Source: Hyphomicrobiales bacterium (GTDB lineage Bacteria > Pseudomonadota > Alphaproteobacteria > Rhizobiales > Rhizobiaceae). Taken from it: a stretch of 64,000 bases of DNA. Positions 9,587 to 20,437 of this stretch are shown in pieces. Position numbers and translations under genes: made by a program. Where the stretch lies: the NCBI GenBank assembly GCA_900469625.1, contig UBXV01000041.1, forward strand, positions 98,555 through 162,554, in the 5' to 3' direction. Numbering within the stretch: position 1 is the first letter of the stretch; each line of letters starts with the position of its first letter. Under the pieces are notes generated by a model. The model was not told the origin of the DNA and made no database searches. It worked only from the letters and a program-made list of their open reading frames with translations.

Positions 9587-11722
9587 ATGACCATTTTGTT
9601 GGGCGTTATCGCATGCGGGTTGCTCGCGGTGGCTTATGCCATCTGGGCAACACAGTCGGTGCTTGCCGCCGACCAGGGGAACGCCCGCATGCAAGAAATC
9701 GCAGGCTACATTCGTGAGGGGGCGCAGGCCTATCTCACCCGTCAGTACAAGGCCATTGCCGTCGTCGGCGTCGTCGTTTTCATCGGCGCTTGGGTTCTTC
9801 TTTCTTCCGCAGCCGCTTTCGGCTTTCTCATTGGTGCTGTTCTTTCGGGCGCTGCCGGCTTCATCGGTATGCACGTTTCCGTGCGCGCCAACGTGCGCAC
9901 CGCGCAGGCGGCCTCGGTCAGCCTCGCATCCGGCCTTGATATCGCGTTCAAGTCGGGCGCGATCACCGGCCTTCTCGTCGCCGGCCTCGCCTTGCTTGGC
10001 GTCTCGGTCTACTACCTCATCCTGACGGTGGGACTCGGCCACGAGCCAGGTTCGCGTGAAGTGATCGACGCGCTGGTGGCGCTTGGCTTCGGCGCATCGC
10101 TGATCTCGATCTTTGCCCGTCTCGGTGGCGGCATCTTCACCAAGGGTGCGGATGTCGGCGGCGACCTGGTCGGCAAGGTGGAGGCCGGGATCCCGGAGGA
10201 TGACCCGCGCAACCCCGCAACCATTGCAGACAACGTTGGCGACAATGTCGGCGACTGCGCCGGCATGGCGGCCGACCTGTTCGAGACCTATGCGGTCTCG
10301 GTCGTGGCAACCATGGTGCTGGCCGCGATCTTTTTTGCCGGCACGCCGGCGCTCTCGACCGTCATGGCCTATCCCCTGGCGATATGCGCGACGTGCATCA
10401 TCACCTCGATCATCGGCACCTTCTTCGTCAAGCTAGGTGCCAACAATTCGATCATGGGCGCGCTCTATCGCGGTCTGATCGTCACCGGCGCGCTTTCGAT
10501 CGTCGGTCTCGCCGTTGCCACGACGCTGACTATCGGCTGGGGCTCGATCGGCACGGTCGCGGGACGGGACATCACCGGCTGGAACCTGTTCCTGTGCGGT
10601 ATTCTCGGTCTGGTAGTTACGGCGCTGATCGTGGTTATCACTGAATACTATACCGGCACCAACAAGCGGCCGGTGAACTCCATCGCGCAGGCATCGGTGA
10701 CCGGTCACGGTACGAACGTGATCCAGGGCCTCGCGGTCTCGCTGGAATCGACCGCGCTGCCGGCGATCGTCATCGTTGGCGGCATCATTTCGACCTACCA
10801 GCTGGCCGGCCTGTTCGGCACCGGCATCGCGGTCACCGCGATGCTCGGCCTTGCCGGCATGATCGTGGCGCTCGATGCTTTCGGCCCGGTGACGGACAAC
10901 GCCGGCGGCATCGCGGAAATGTCGCATCTGCCGCCGGAAGTGCGCAAGTCGACTGACGCGCTCGATGCCGTCGGCAATACGACGAAGGCCGTGACCAAAG
11001 GCTACGCCATCGGTTCGGCCGGCCTGGGGGCGCTGGTTCTGTTTGCGGCCTACGCCAACGATCTCAGCTACTTCGCCGCAAACGGCGACAAGTACCCGTA
11101 CTTCGCCGACGTCGGCCAGATCTCCTTCGATCTATCGAACCCCTACGTCGTCGCCGGGCTGATTTTCGGCGGTCTCATCCCGTATCTCTTCGGCGGCATC
11201 GCGATGACCGCCGTTGGGCGCGCGGCAGGTTCGATCGTCGAGGAGGTGCGCCGCCAGTTCCGCGAAAAGCCGGGCATCATGGCAGGCACGGAAAAGCCTG
11301 ACTATGGCCGCGCGGTCGACCTTTTGACCAAGGCGGCGATCCGCGAAATGATCGTGCCGTCGCTGCTTCCGGTGCTTGCGCCGCTCGTCGTTTACTTCGG
11401 CGTGCTGCTGCTCTCGGGCTCCAAGGCTTCCGCCTTCGCGGCGCTCGGCGCGTCCTTGCTCGGCGTTATCGTCAATGGCCTGTTCGTGGCGATTTCGATG
11501 ACCTCCGGCGGCGGTGCCTGGGATAACGCCAAGAAGAGCTTCGAGGACGGTTTTGTCGACAAGAACGGCACCCGGCACCTCAAGGGCTCCGAAGCACACA
11601 AGGCATCGGTTACCGGTGATACCGTCGGCGATCCCTACAAGGATACGGCGGGTCCCGCGGTGAACCCCGCGATCAAGATCACCAATATCGTCGCATTGCT
11701 GCTGCTCGCCGTTCTTGCTTGA
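9587..11722 (+). CDS. hppA: K+-independent H+-translocating inorganic pyrophosphatase
   Basis: An integral-membrane pump of 711 residues and about 16 helices that couples pyrophosphate hydrolysis to proton export. The substrate-site motifs [18 protein letters not shown] and [20 protein letters not shown] are intact. The K+-sensitivity position reads [10 protein letters not shown], with lysine where K+-dependent enzymes have alanine, so the K+-independent type is indicated (known determinant of the family). A GGAGGG ribosome site precedes the ATG. It ends in a strong terminator. Confidence 0.97.
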   Translation: MTILLGVIACGLLAVAYAIWATQSVLAADQGNARMQEIAGYIREGAQAYLTRQYKAIAVVGVVVFIGAWVLLSSAAAFGFLIGAVLSGAAGFIGMHVSVRANVRTAQAASVSLASGLDIAFKSGAITGLLVAGLALLGVSVYYLILTVGLGHEPGSREVIDALVALGFGASLISIFARLGGGIFTKGADVGGDLVGKVEAGIPEDDPRNPATIADNVGDNVGDCAGMAADLFETYAVSVVATMVLAAIFFAGTPALSTVMAYPLAICATCIITSIIGTFFVKLGANNSIMGALYRGLIVTGALSIVGLAVATTLTIGWGSIGTVAGRDITGWNLFLCGILGLVVTALIVVITEYYTGTNKRPVNSIAQASVTGHGTNVIQGLAVSLESTALPAIVIVGGIISTYQLAGLFGTGIAVTAMLGLAGMIVALDAFGPVTDNAGGIAEMSHLPPEVRKSTDALDAVGNTTKAVTKGYAIGSAGLGALVLFAAYANDLSYFAANGDKYPYFADVGQISFDLSNPYVVAGLIFGGLIPYLFGGIAMTAVGRAAGSIVEEVRRQFREKPGIMAGTEKPDYGRAVDLLTKAAIREMIVPSLLPVLAPLVVYFGVLLLSGSKASAFAALGASLLGVIVNGLFVAISMTSGGGAWDNAKKSFEDGFVDKNGTRHLKGSEAHKASVTGDTVGDPYKDTAGPAVNPAIKITNIVALLLLAVLA

Positions 11723-11737
11723 CGGTCGACTGAAACG

Positions 11738-11774
11738 AAAAAGCCCGCGGAACGTAATGTTCCGCGGGCTTTTT
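11738..11774. terminator. Bidirectional Rho-independent terminator between hppA and the convergent lipoprotein gene
   Basis: An 11-base-pair stem (GCCCGCGGAAC / GTTCCGCGGGC) with a 5-base loop is flanked by AAAAA and TTTTT, so it should stop transcription from both sides. Confidence 0.93.
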
Positions 11775-11793
11775 GTTGTGCTTGGGTTTCGGC

Positions 11794-12300
11794 TTAGTTG
11801 CCGAAGTTCTTGAAGAGGTTCTGTGCGGCACCCTTGCCGGCGCCCGGACCGGTCAGAAGCTGGCCGAGGAAGCTCGTTTCCTTGCCACCCGTCGGGGTCG
11901 TGCGGGTCAGCATGTCGAAGACCTTGCCGTCCTTGAGCGTGTAGTGCGCGAGCTGGCTGACAGTGCCTTCCTTGTCGAAATAGACGGCAAGGACCGACTG
12001 GTCGACGAGCTGCGGCTTCATGAACGCCACGGGACGTTTGCGGGTCTGGGAGATGTAATAGAACACCTCGTTGTCGAAGGTTGCAGTCGTCGACGGCGTG
12101 CCGAGCGAAAGCAGGACCTGCTCGCGGCTTGAGCCAACCGGAACGAGATTTAGTGTTTCCTGATCAACCACATAGCCCTGATGGAGAACTTCACCGACAT
12201 TGGCGGATTGGCAGGCGGAAAGAGCAATGGTGCTAACGGTCGCTACGGCCGCAGCTCGGCCAAGGACCTTCAAATTTGTTCTGAAAAACCGCTTCGTCAA
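11794..12300 (-). CDS. Outer-membrane assembly lipoprotein, BamE/SmpA/OmlA family
   Basis: The 168-residue precursor has a signal peptide ending in a lipobox LSAC with the lipidated cysteine at residue 30, then a BamE-like fold with the motifs PVGSSREQVLLSLGTPS and VFYYISQTR. BamE helps the BAM complex insert outer-membrane proteins. I chose the TTG start because AAAGGGAG lies six bases before it and it gives a normal signal peptide; upstream ATGs would add up to 71 non-signal residues overlapping the divergent gene region. A shared bidirectional terminator follows. Confidence 0.88.
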   Translation of the reverse strand: MTKRFFRTNLKVLGRAAAVATVSTIALSACQSANVGEVLHQGYVVDQETLNLVPVGSSREQVLLSLGTPSTTATFDNEVFYYISQTRKRPVAFMKPQLVDQSVLAVYFDKEGTVSQLAHYTLKDGKVFDMLTRTTPTGGKETSFLGQLLTGPGAGKGAAQNLFKNFGN

Positions 12301-12439
12301 CGACAGCTCCCTTTGGAGTAACGATGGCAGATCCGCCATTGCAATTCGTGCATGCTTCGGTAAACCAGCTTCGGCTATCATGCAACAACCGTCATGGGCG
12401 CTTGCGCGCATTTCGAGAAAGCCAAAGCTGGGCTTTGTG

Positions 12440-12979
12440 ATGATTTTTGGACTGTTCAAAAGAAAAAGCGGCAATATTGCGATTGTCGAACGGCAATATG
12501 CATTGTTGACCACAGCGGCGCGTCAGCCGCATCTCTATACCGACCTCGACGTGCCCGACACGGTGATGGGGCGTTTCGAGATGCTCTCGGCAATTCTGAT
12601 CCTCTATTTCCGGCGCACGCGCGGATCGGCGCGCACCGGCCAGGAGGTCGCGCAGGAAATCGTTGACGCCTTCTTCGAGGATGTCGACCATTCGATCCGC
12701 GAACTTGGCGTCGGCGATGCCGGCGTGCCGAAGAAGATGAAGAAGCTGGCCAGCATGTTCTACGGCCGGCTCGAATCCTATGCCGCCGCGCTCGAGGGCC
12801 GTGACGCGGCCACGCTTGCGGCGGCGCTGAAGCGGAACTTCTATCCCAAGGGCGAGGAGGGCGATCCCGCGATGGACGGTCTTGCGTCCTATCTTCTGCG
12901 CGTGGAGGAACGACTGGTGGCCGAGCCCGAAGAGCGCGTCGAAACCGGGCAGTTGCGTATCCCTGCCGCCGGGGAGTAA
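12440..12979 (+). CDS. Ubiquinol-cytochrome c chaperone family protein (CBP3-like)
   Basis: The 179-residue protein has the CBP3 domain, with TVMGRFEMLSAILILYFRR and the acidic DVDHSIRELGVGD block. CBP3 relatives help assemble the cytochrome bc1 complex in mitochondria and alpha-proteobacteria. The start is the ATG beginning MIFGLFKRK; the frame is open upstream but would run into the divergent lipoprotein promoter. It is followed closely by yceD. Confidence 0.88.
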   Translation: MIFGLFKRKSGNIAIVERQYALLTTAARQPHLYTDLDVPDTVMGRFEMLSAILILYFRRTRGSARTGQEVAQEIVDAFFEDVDHSIRELGVGDAGVPKKMKKLASMFYGRLESYAAALEGRDAATLAAALKRNFYPKGEEGDPAMDGLASYLLRVEERLVAEPEERVETGQLRIPAAGE

Positions 12980-13075
12980 GAGACCGCCATCGATGCCGTG
13001 CCGGTGAAACCGGTGCGGCACTATCCGCGACTGGCGCGCCCTGCAAGCGGCGCCCGCGCGAGGAAGGACCTGATC

Positions 13076-13627
13076 ATGAAAGACGATAGCCGACCGGCAT
13101 TTTCATACCTGGTGAAGGTTGGGCACATCTCGGCCAATGCCGTGACCGTGCGCCTCTCTGCAAATGAGAGCGAACGCCGGGCGCTCGCCGAACTCTGGGA
13201 GGTGCGCGACGTCCTTTCGCTTTCGGCCGATCTGCAGATCGCGCGCTGGAAGAAGGATGGCGTGAAGATCAAGGGCGAGGTGACTGCCCGCATCATCCAG
13301 TCCTGTGTCGTGACGCTCGAGCCCGTCGAGGCGGATATTCGTGAACCGATCGAAGCGATTTTCGTGCCGGAAGGCTCGAGGCTCGCGCGCCAGGCAAGCA
13401 ACGATGGCGGCGAAATGATCCTGAGCCCCGACGGCCCGGATATCCCCGACACCTTTACTGGCGACACCATCGATGCCGGTGTCGTCGTCAGCGAGCATGT
13501 CGCGCTGGCAATCGAGCCCTATCCGCGCAAACCGGGCGTCACGTTCGGAGCACGCATCGAGAGCACGGAAGCTGACGACGAGAAGCCCAACCCGTTTGCG
13601 GCACTCAAGGACTGGAAAAAGGACTGA
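13076..13627 (+). CDS. YceD/DUF177 family protein
   Basis: A 183-residue cytoplasmic protein of the DUF177 (YceD) family. In many bacteria yceD lies upstream of rpmF or plsX; in bacteria and plants relatives are implicated in 23S rRNA accumulation. The VKIKGEVTARIIQSCVVTLEPV block is the family core. The start ATG is preceded by a GAGGAAGGA-rich site. Lies 198 bases before plsX, matching the usual yceD-plsX-fabH order. Confidence 0.88.
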   Translation: MKDDSRPAFSYLVKVGHISANAVTVRLSANESERRALAELWEVRDVLSLSADLQIARWKKDGVKIKGEVTARIIQSCVVTLEPVEADIREPIEAIFVPEGSRLARQASNDGGEMILSPDGPDIPDTFTGDTIDAGVVVSEHVALAIEPYPRKPGVTFGARIESTEADDEKPNPFAALKDWKKD

Positions 13628-13825
13628 GGCGGCCAGCCCCTGACAATTCGGTTGTCACGCGGGCGAAAAGCAGTATTTTGGCCCGACTCCGGCCAAAAGA
13701 GCCGCCGCAGCGTTCTGCCGCGTGCCTGGCTCAAGCGTCAGAAGCAATATGTATCGTCGTTGCGTTCGAGTATGCGCGCCACGACAGCACGTGTTGTGTG
13801 GCAGGAAAACAAGGATAAGACACGC

Positions 13826-14884
13826 GTGGTCAGAATTTCTCTTGACGTGATGGGCGGCGACCATGGTCCTGAAGTCGTCATCCCGGGCGCCGCAAGGGCG
13901 CTTGAACGTCATCCGGACATACGGTTTGTCCTGTTCGGAATGGAAGCGCAGTGCGCCGACATCCTGGCCAAGCACCCGAAGCTGAAGGCAAACAGCACGT
14001 TCCACGACTGCGAGATCGCCGTCGGCATGGACGAAAAGCCGAGCCAGGCGCTTCGGCGCGGTCGCGGTAAATCGAGCATGTGGCGGGCGATCGACGCCAT
14101 CAACGCCGGCGAGGCGGATGTCGTCGTGTCGGCCGGCAATACCGGCGCCCTGATGGCGATGTCGGTTTTCTGCCTGCGCACGATGCAAGGCATCCAGCGC
14201 CCGGCAATCGCTGCGATCTGGCCGACATTGAAGGGCGAAAGCATCGTTCTCGACGTCGGCGCGACCATCGGCGCCGATGCGCAGCAACTCATGGATTTTG
14301 CCTTGATGGGCGGCGCCATGGCGCGGGCCCTGTTCGAGATCGAACGTCCGACGGTCGGCCTGCTCAATGTCGGCGTCGAGGAAATCAAGGGCCAGGAAGA
14401 AGTCAAGGAAGCCGGCCGCCTCATTCGTGACGCCAACATCGAAGGCTTCGATTACTACGGTTTCGTCGAAGGGGACGATATCGGCCGCGGCACCGTCGAC
14501 GTGGTCGTCACTGAGGGCTTTTCGGGGAACATCGCACTCAAGGCGGCCGAGGGAACCGCGCGCCAGATCGGTGAGTATCTGCGTGCCGCCATGTCGCGAA
14601 CGCTGATGGCCAAGATCGGCTACATTCTCGCTAAGGGCGCTTTCGATCGCCTGCGCGAGAAGATGGATCCGCGCAAGGTCAATGGCGGCGTCTTTCTCGG
14701 CCTCAATGGCGTCGTGATCAAGAGCCATGGTGGGGCGGATGCCGAAGGCTTTGCCGCCGCGATCGACGTCGGCTACGACATGGTGAAAAATGGCCTGAAG
14801 GCGAAGATCGAGATCGATCTGGCGAAGTACCACGGTGCGGAAACGCCGGGCGCGCTTCCCGCCGGCATGAATGATGAGGTTTGA
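13826..14884 (+). CDS. plsX: Phosphate acyltransferase PlsX
   Basis: Converts acyl-ACP to acyl-phosphate, the first step of the PlsX/PlsY phospholipid route; peripheral membrane enzyme. The product of 352 residues begins [15 protein letters not shown], the family N-terminus, and contains the [13 protein letters not shown] block. I chose the GTG with AAGGATAA upstream; an earlier ATG in frame would add 58 residues without family similarity. The stop overlaps a TTG that could serve as an alternative start for fabH. Confidence 0.95.
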   Translation: MVRISLDVMGGDHGPEVVIPGAARALERHPDIRFVLFGMEAQCADILAKHPKLKANSTFHDCEIAVGMDEKPSQALRRGRGKSSMWRAIDAINAGEADVVVSAGNTGALMAMSVFCLRTMQGIQRPAIAAIWPTLKGESIVLDVGATIGADAQQLMDFALMGGAMARALFEIERPTVGLLNVGVEEIKGQEEVKEAGRLIRDANIEGFDYYGFVEGDDIGRGTVDVVVTEGFSGNIALKAAEGTARQIGEYLRAAMSRTLMAKIGYILAKGAFDRLREKMDPRKVNGGVFLGLNGVVIKSHGGADAEGFAAAIDVGYDMVKNGLKAKIEIDLAKYHGAETPGALPAGMNDEV

Positions 14885-14889
14885 ATAAC

Positions 14890-15861
14890 ATGATCCGTTC
14901 CGTCGTTCGCGGTTTCGGCGCAGCGTTGCCGAAGCGCGTTGTCACCAATCAGGAGCTGGAATCCAAGGTCGATACGTCAGACGAGTGGATCGTGCAGCGC
15001 ACCGGCATCCGTCAACGCTATATCGCCGGCGAAGGCGAGACCACGGCATCGCTGGGTGAAGCCGCAGCGCGCGCAGCACTCGACAATGCCGGCCTGACGG
15101 CCGCCGATATCGACCTGATCATTCTCGCGACATCGACGCCCGACAACACGTTCCCGGCGACCGCCGTCAACATCCAGAACCGCCTCGGCATGCACCACGG
15201 CGCAGCCTTCGACGTGCAGGCCGTCTGTTCCGGCTTCATCTATGCCGTGACGACGGCAGACGCCTATATCAGGGGTGGGCTGGCCAGGCGGGTGCTGGTG
15301 ATCGGTGCCGAAACGTTTTCGCGTATTCTCGACTGGTCCGATCGTACGACCTGCGTGCTCTTCGGCGATGGCGCCGGAGCTATCATCCTGGAGGCACAGG
15401 CGGGCGAGGGCAGCATCGCCGATCGCGGCATCCTGACTGCCAAGCTGCGTTCCGACGGCGCCCACCGTGAAAAGCTCTACGTCGATGGCGGACCGTCGAC
15501 GACGGGTACTGTCGGTCACCTGAGGATGGAAGGCCGAGAGGTCTTCAAGCACGCCGTCGGCATGATCACCGACGTGATCGAGGCTGCCTTCGAGGCAACT
15601 GGAACGACGGCTGAGGACATCGACTGGCTGGTGCCGCACCAGGCCAACCGCCGCATCATCGACGGTTCCGCCAAGAAGCTCGGTATCCCGCTCGACAAGG
15701 TTGTGGTCACCGTCGATCTCCATGGCAATACCTCAGCGGCGTCCATCCCGCTGGCTCTGAACGCCGCCGCTGCCGATGGCCGGATCAAAAAGGGCGATCT
15801 TGTTCTGCTCGAAGCCATGGGGGGTGGCTTCACTTGGGGCTCCGTTCTGATACGCTGGTAA
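14890..15861 (+). CDS. fabH: 3-oxoacyl-ACP synthase III
   Basis: Initiates type II fatty acid synthesis by condensing acetyl-CoA with malonyl-ACP. The catalytic triad is complete: Cys113 in VQAVCSGF, His250 in VPHQANRR and Asn280 in HGNTSAAS. At 323 residues it is of normal length. It follows plsX by five bases and precedes ihfA, the standard alpha-proteobacterial order. Confidence 0.97.
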   Translation: MIRSVVRGFGAALPKRVVTNQELESKVDTSDEWIVQRTGIRQRYIAGEGETTASLGEAAARAALDNAGLTAADIDLIILATSTPDNTFPATAVNIQNRLGMHHGAAFDVQAVCSGFIYAVTTADAYIRGGLARRVLVIGAETFSRILDWSDRTTCVLFGDGAGAIILEAQAGEGSIADRGILTAKLRSDGAHREKLYVDGGPSTTGTVGHLRMEGREVFKHAVGMITDVIEAAFEATGTTAEDIDWLVPHQANRRIIDGSAKKLGIPLDKVVVTVDLHGNTSAASIPLALNAAAADGRIKKGDLVLLEAMGGGFTWGSVLIRW

Positions 15862-15953
15862 AAAATGCTGAAGCAACGCAGGCGCTTGACCGGAATTGAC
15901 AAGGGCAATAGTCTTCGATCGCTGATCGGCGTGCCAGACATCGGTGGGGGAAG

Positions 15954-16292
15954 ATGAGCGGAAAAACAGTAACACGGGCAGACTTGGCTGAGTCGGTTTT
16001 TCGCAAGGTGGGTCTGTCGCGCACAGAGTCTGCCGAGCTGGTGGAAACCGTCATTGACGAAATATGCAACGCTATCGTGCGTGGCGAGAGCGTGAAACTG
16101 TCCTCCTTCGCGACATTTCAGGTTCGTGACAAGAACGAGCGCATTGGTCGCAACCCGAAAACCGGCGAGGAAGTCCCGATTTCTCCACGCCGGGTCATGA
16201 CCTTCAAGGCGTCCAACGTCTTGAAGCAGCGGGTGCTGAAATCGCATCTGAGCCGCAAGGCCAAGCAGAAGCCGGCCTCTCCCGTGTCGTAA
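15954..16292 (+). CDS. ihfA: Integration host factor subunit alpha
   Basis: A 112-residue nucleoid DNA-bending protein of the HU/IHF family. The [17 protein letters not shown]-terminus and the DNA-intercalating arm with [14 protein letters not shown] mark it as the alpha subunit. With the beta subunit it bends DNA at promoters and at attachment sites of phages, so it may also serve the neighbouring prophage (inference). A short inverted repeat (CAACCA/TGGTTG, 16304-16320) follows the gene without a T-tract. Confidence 0.96.
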   Translation: MSGKTVTRADLAESVFRKVGLSRTESAELVETVIDEICNAIVRGESVKLSSFATFQVRDKNERIGRNPKTGEEVPISPRRVMTFKASNVLKQRVLKSHLSRKAKQKPASPVS

Positions 16293-16431
16293 GCGGAGGT
16301 CGACAACCACAATGTGGTTGAAAACCCATCCATAAGCCGTTGAAATGGAGCCGATTCGTGCGATCATCGTGCGTATCGGTTCATTGCGGCTGAGGCTCAC
16401 CTTGAGTCGCGTGATATGGAATGGGAACGAC

Positions 16432-16968
16432 ATGGAAAAAAGCCCCGACGCTTTTCGCACCATCAGCGAGGTCGCCGACGATCTCGATCTGCCGCAGCAC
16501 GTGCTGCGTTTCTGGGAAACACGCTTCCAGCAGATCAAGCCGATGAAGCGCGGCGGGGGGCGGCGCTACTATCGCCCTGAGGATGTCGATCTGCTGAAGG
16601 GCATCCGCCATCTCCTTTATGATCACGGCTATACGATCAAGGGCGTGCAGAAGCTGCTCAAGACCAACGGCAACAAGTTCGTGGCGGCGATTGCGAGCGG
16701 TGACCTGGCGACAGTCGAAGCACTGGCCGCCTCCAGCAATGAGGAGCCGCCACCGCCGAAGGCGGGGCTGTCAGACGAGGATCAGATTGTCGGCCGCGCC
16801 AAGGCACCTGCCAGCCGGCGCTTTTTCTCGTTCGGCGGCGGCAACGACGATGTGCCGGAGATCTCGCTCGGCAAATCCTCCTCCGTCGGCAAGGAGGATC
16901 GGGCTCTGCTTCAGGAGGCACTCTACGACCTGCTGGAATGCAAGCGGTTGCTCGATCAGGCACGATAG
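16432..16968 (+). CDS. MerR-family transcriptional regulator
   Basis: A 178-residue regulator with an N-terminal MerR helix-turn-helix: [21 protein letters not shown], then the wing with [15 protein letters not shown] (about residues 10-75). The remainder is low-complexity and ends in a short helical segment. No metal-binding cysteines typical of MerR or CueR are seen, only one near the C-terminus. Position after ihfA is conserved in Rhizobiaceae. I chose the ATG at MEKSPDAF; the frame extends upstream but without support. Confidence 0.9.
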   Translation: MEKSPDAFRTISEVADDLDLPQHVLRFWETRFQQIKPMKRGGGRRYYRPEDVDLLKGIRHLLYDHGYTIKGVQKLLKTNGNKFVAAIASGDLATVEALAASSNEEPPPPKAGLSDEDQIVGRAKAPASRRFFSFGGGNDDVPEISLGKSSSVGKEDRALLQEALYDLLECKRLLDQAR

Positions 16969-17239
16969 CGGCGCCAAGCCTTCTTTATGGGGGTATGGTG
17001 TCGCTCCCGCGACTGCGATGCGAACGGTGCGGTCGCAAATGTCTTCATCGTTATGGATGCTCTCGGCGCCACTGCGATGGACTTCCGGTTCTTTCGGTAA
17101 AGCTCTCTCCAAATACTTCGTTTGCGCAGATAGTCTGGACTCCGGGCTCCGCTTAAACTCAACCTAGGGTGGATATTTGTTGCATCGTGCTTATGAATAG
17201 GATACCGGTAAGGCGTTACCGCGCCCCGATGGAACCACG

Positions 17240-18109
17240 ATGTCACTCGCGTTCGCGAACTCTGCCTTTGACGCCGCCAAAATTGTTGTTGCCACGGTCA
17301 TAGACCGCCGATTTGTCGAGTTTGCCGGCGTCATGCTGCACACTCTGATCCAGAATGGCGATGCGGACCGTGCAGACATAGTGGTGCTGTGCGACGGCCT
17401 TTCGGTCAGAGACAAATCGCGTCTGCGGCAGTGCAGCGGATCGCGCGCGGTGCAGTTCCTGGATCTGAACGATGCAACTCTACGCAGTATCAAGGGCCTG
17501 AAAACGAACAGCAATTGGAGCAGGGCAATCTACGGCAGGCTCCTCTTGCCTCAGTTGGTGTCGCCGAATGTAGAACAGATCCTCTACCTGGATGCGGATA
17601 CGATTGTTGTGGATAGCCTGCTGCCGCTGCTGGCGACCGATATGGGTGGCTTGCCCGTTGCTGCCGTTGGCGGCATGTCCGAAACGGATAGCCGGCGGCT
17701 GAACCTTCCCGGCACGGTGAAAACGTTGAATTCCGGCGTCTTGCTGATTGATGTCAAGGAATGGAATGCCCGGGACCTGACCCGCGCCTGTCTTGAAATC
17801 GCGAGTGACGAAACGCGACCGCTCAGGTTTTTTGATCAGGACGCGCTGAATATCGCACTGGCGGGGGATTTCATGCCCATCGACGGTCGCTGGAACGTGG
17901 GCACCGGTTCTTTTTCCGACGAGCCGGCTGTTTTCCACTTTACGCACGACAAGCCTAATTCCGTCCGGTGCAAGCACCCGGCGCAGAAGCAATATTTGAC
18001 ATACCGCCGGGCGACCCCTTGGGCTAACGACCGCCTCAAGTCACGGTGGGAGAAGAGGTTCTATCGCCTGGCTCACTCTTTCCGCAAGCTGCTCAGGTTT
18101 CAATTGTAG
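17240..18109 (+). CDS. Glycosyltransferase family 8 protein
   Basis: The 289-residue protein has GT8 hallmarks: the metal-binding DxD in ILYLDADTIV, the acceptor-site TLNSGVLLIDV, FFDQDALNIAL, and a late HFTHDKPN. GT8 enzymes are retaining galactosyl- or glucosyltransferases for lipopolysaccharide outer core or glycogenin-type priming. The substrate is not predictable. It stands alone between merR and the tRNA-Pro gene used as the integration site; whether it is core genome or strain-specific cannot be told. The 270 bases upstream hold no recognisable gene. Confidence 0.88.
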   Translation: MSLAFANSAFDAAKIVVATVIDRRFVEFAGVMLHTLIQNGDADRADIVVLCDGLSVRDKSRLRQCSGSRAVQFLDLNDATLRSIKGLKTNSNWSRAIYGRLLLPQLVSPNVEQILYLDADTIVVDSLLPLLATDMGGLPVAAVGGMSETDSRRLNLPGTVKTLNSGVLLIDVKEWNARDLTRACLEIASDETRPLRFFDQDALNIALAGDFMPIDGRWNVGTGSFSDEPAVFHFTHDKPNSVRCKHPAQKQYLTYRRATPWANDRLKSRWEKRFYRLAHSFRKLLRFQL

Positions 18110-18357
18110 CGCCCATGCAACCCTTGTGAATGCCATTGCGGGCGTAGTGGTGGGGGAACCGGGAGAGATGTCACGCGGTTAGGCGTAGCAGAGCCATTCA
18201 CCAGATCCGTAACCTCTGATCGAGCGGCAAGTTTCATACCCGCCTTGCATCTGCCGCGTCACGCAGTGCTTATCCACGCCGTTTGTTCCTTTTTCGTGCC
18301 GAGCTCGAATTTCCCGCTTGCGCTCTAAGCGTTGGTTATATAGGGATTTCCTCGGTC

Positions 18358-18434
<77 letters not shown>

Positions 18435-18563
18435 AAAATCCCTTTGAATGCAATGGCTTAGGTTTCTGAGGCATTGCACCCCCAAGCGTTAAACCGGAAC
18501 AAAAGACGCTCAAAGTGCGCAGTTCGGCGCAGATAGTCCCGAAAAAGTCCCGAAGAATCCCGG

Positions 18564-19709
18564 TCACTTGTTCCTCCTTTGTGCCTTCCGCTTCTTCGAA
18601 AGCGATTCGAGCGCGCCTGCAACCTCCTCGTCGAGGACGTGCGCATAGCGGGTCGTCGTCTTGATATCCCGATGGCTCAGAGCTTTTTGCACAGTTTTCA
18701 GGTTGCCGGTCTGGCGCAATAATTTGGTCGCCAGGTCATGCCGGAAGTCATGGAATCGGAAATCTTCGACGCCGGCTTTCGCCCGCGTGCGCTTCCATTG
18801 GGTCTTGAGACCGCTGTAGGTGATCGGGTAGCGGTCGCCTTTTTTCCGGCCCTCGCCATCCCCCTTATAGGCTGCCTTGCCCGTTCGTGACCTCGCCGCC
18901 TGATAGGTGAATACATACTCAGGGTGGTGACCGCGTAGAGGCAAGAGGATATCGCGGACCTCGCTTGTGATCGCCGTTCGTACCGGGCGATCGTTCTTGC
19001 CGAGCTTCGTGATCCACCCTGTCTGCCAGTCCACCTCCGACCATTTCAGAATGCACTCCTGCAGCCGCAAGCCGGTGGCGCGCACGAAATCGAAAACATC
19101 CTGATAGTCTGATCTGGTCGCGAGGTAGAGCGACGAGCTTTCTGTCTGCTTCAGTTCGCGGACGCGCTCGGTCGGCTCTTTGAGCCAATGGTCTCGCCAA
19201 TTCGGCTCGAGCGGGAAGTCATAGCGCCAGGTGCGCTTTGCCCGGGTGAAAATCTTCTTCAGGACGAGGGTGGTGGATCGGTTCACGGTCGCGGCGGACA
19301 CAAGGCGCATAGGCTCGCCGTCCTTCGTCTTCTCCTTGCCCCATGCTGTTTGCGAACGACGCCACTGCACCAACTTCGCGACCTCGTCGTCGCCGATCGA
19401 CGACAGCAGCTTGGTCGGCCCGAAATAGTCGACGAGGCGGTTGATGTCAGTCCAGGTGGTTTCGCTGTTGGCGTGGTGCTCGCCGACTTCGGCCCAATAC
19501 CGGGCGGTGGCGACTGCAAGGGTGAGGGGGCCGTCACCCGATGTGGCCTTGGCCGCCTTTGCGGCAGCTTTGGCCTGTTCCTTCTCTACCTTTTCCCGTG
19601 CTTCAGCTTCTCTTCGGTTCGCTGTTTCCGCAGAGCCATAATATCGTACACCGGCGACTTGGAAGTCGTAGTGGTAGTACGGGCTGTTTTTTGGCTTGTA
19701 GACGGACAC
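18564..19709 (-). CDS. int: Prophage tyrosine-recombinase integrase
   Basis: The 381-residue protein has an Arm-binding N-terminus rich in lysine/alanine (about 1-60), a SAM-like core-binding domain and a catalytic domain with Arg215 in ATGLRLQE, Lys235 in ITKLGKNDR, His320-x-x-Arg323 in HDFRH, His346 in ALSHRD and the nucleophile Tyr355 in TTRYAHV. It catalyses integration and excision at the adjacent tRNA-Pro. It starts at GTG with a GGAG site and its 5' end overlaps the excisionase-like gene by 124 bases. Confidence 0.96.
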   Translation of the reverse strand: MSVYKPKNSPYYHYDFQVAGVRYYGSAETANRREAEAREKVEKEQAKAAAKAAKATSGDGPLTLAVATARYWAEVGEHHANSETTWTDINRLVDYFGPTKLLSSIGDDEVAKLVQWRRSQTAWGKEKTKDGEPMRLVSAATVNRSTTLVLKKIFTRAKRTWRYDFPLEPNWRDHWLKEPTERVRELKQTESSSLYLATRSDYQDVFDFVRATGLRLQECILKWSEVDWQTGWITKLGKNDRPVRTAITSEVRDILLPLRGHHPEYVFTYQAARSRTGKAAYKGDGEGRKKGDRYPITYSGLKTQWKRTRAKAGVEDFRFHDFRHDLATKLLRQTGNLKTVQKALSHRDIKTTTRYAHVLDEEVAGALESLSKKRKAQRRNK

Positions 19710-19900
19710 GCGCGGGATCTCCGGCTTTTTATGAAGTCGTTGATATCGTCGAGGTGGAAGCCAAGGCGCGGCTTCGACCGGCCGGCGCCGAGCGGCACGT
19801 AAGCTATATCGCCAGCCTTTACAAATTCGCGCAAGGTGCGGGTCGATACGTTGAGGAGTTCGGCAGCTTGCTCGCTATCGAGTAGCATGGGGGCCGTCAT
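19586..19900 (-). CDS. Excisionase-like HTH protein
   Basis: A 104-residue protein with an MerR/HTH_17-type DNA-binding segment near the N-terminus (LDSEQAAELLNVSTRTLREFVKAGDI, residues 7-32), the usual fold of phage excisionases and directionality factors. It overlaps the integrase start by 124 bases and its ATG overlaps the stop of the upstream gene, so it belongs to the leftward operon. Function as Xis is inferred from fold and position. Confidence 0.75.
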   Translation of the reverse strand: MTAPMLLDSEQAAELLNVSTRTLREFVKAGDIAYVPLGAGRSKPRLGFHLDDINDFIKSRRSRACPSTSQKTARTTTTTSKSPVYDIMALRKQRTEEKLKHGKR

Positions 19901-20349
19901 GGCTGTTCCTCCTTCGGCGCCGCGAGAAGCCCTTGCGACGTGACGCGTTCGATCACCGTCTCTCCGGTCGGCAACAGGATCTGCCCGAGAAACGCGGCTT
20001 CGAACGACAGGATCCCGGTTTCGATCGCGGTTAACTGACCCTTGATCCAGTCGCGCAGGATCGACCAGACGGCGATCTGCCCTTTCTCAAGAGCAGCGCG
20101 CTCGTATTCAATCTTCGTCTTGCGCATCCGGTTTGTGTAGGGATTGGCGCGCAGCCAGGCGGCGGCGTAGCCCTTGGCGCTCGCCTCTACCTGCACCATT
20201 CGGCCGCGATATTCGAATTGGATGATGACCTTGCCGGCGACGAAATCCTCCATCGGCGCGAACTTCGAGCAGCCGAAGGCCTGAATGGTCTTCCGAATAT
20301 CGTCCATGGCCGAGCGGCCGGAAGTGCTGTTGGAATATGGCAAAGTCAT
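19897..20349 (-). CDS. Phage protein of unknown function
   Basis: A 150-residue protein in the leftward operon, ending in an ATGA overlap with the excisionase-like gene. The sequence looks soluble and mixed alpha/beta (MEDFVAGKVIIQFEYRGRMVQVEASAKGYAAAW) with no recognised domain. An internal ATG at residue 15 is an alternative start. It probably acts in early phage development, judged by neighbours only. Confidence 0.7.
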   Translation of the reverse strand: MTLPYSNSTSGRSAMDDIRKTIQAFGCSKFAPMEDFVAGKVIIQFEYRGRMVQVEASAKGYAAAWLRANPYTNRMRKTKIEYERAALEKGQIAVWSILRDWIKGQLTAIETGILSFEAAFLGQILLPTGETVIERVTSQGLLAAPKEEQP

Positions 20350-20437
20350 CGGCTTATGGCCTCGCCGGCAATTTGAAGCGACTGCGAACGGAAACGTTCA
20401 ATTGCCTTCCACGGCGCGGTACGGCTAGTTGTAGAGC

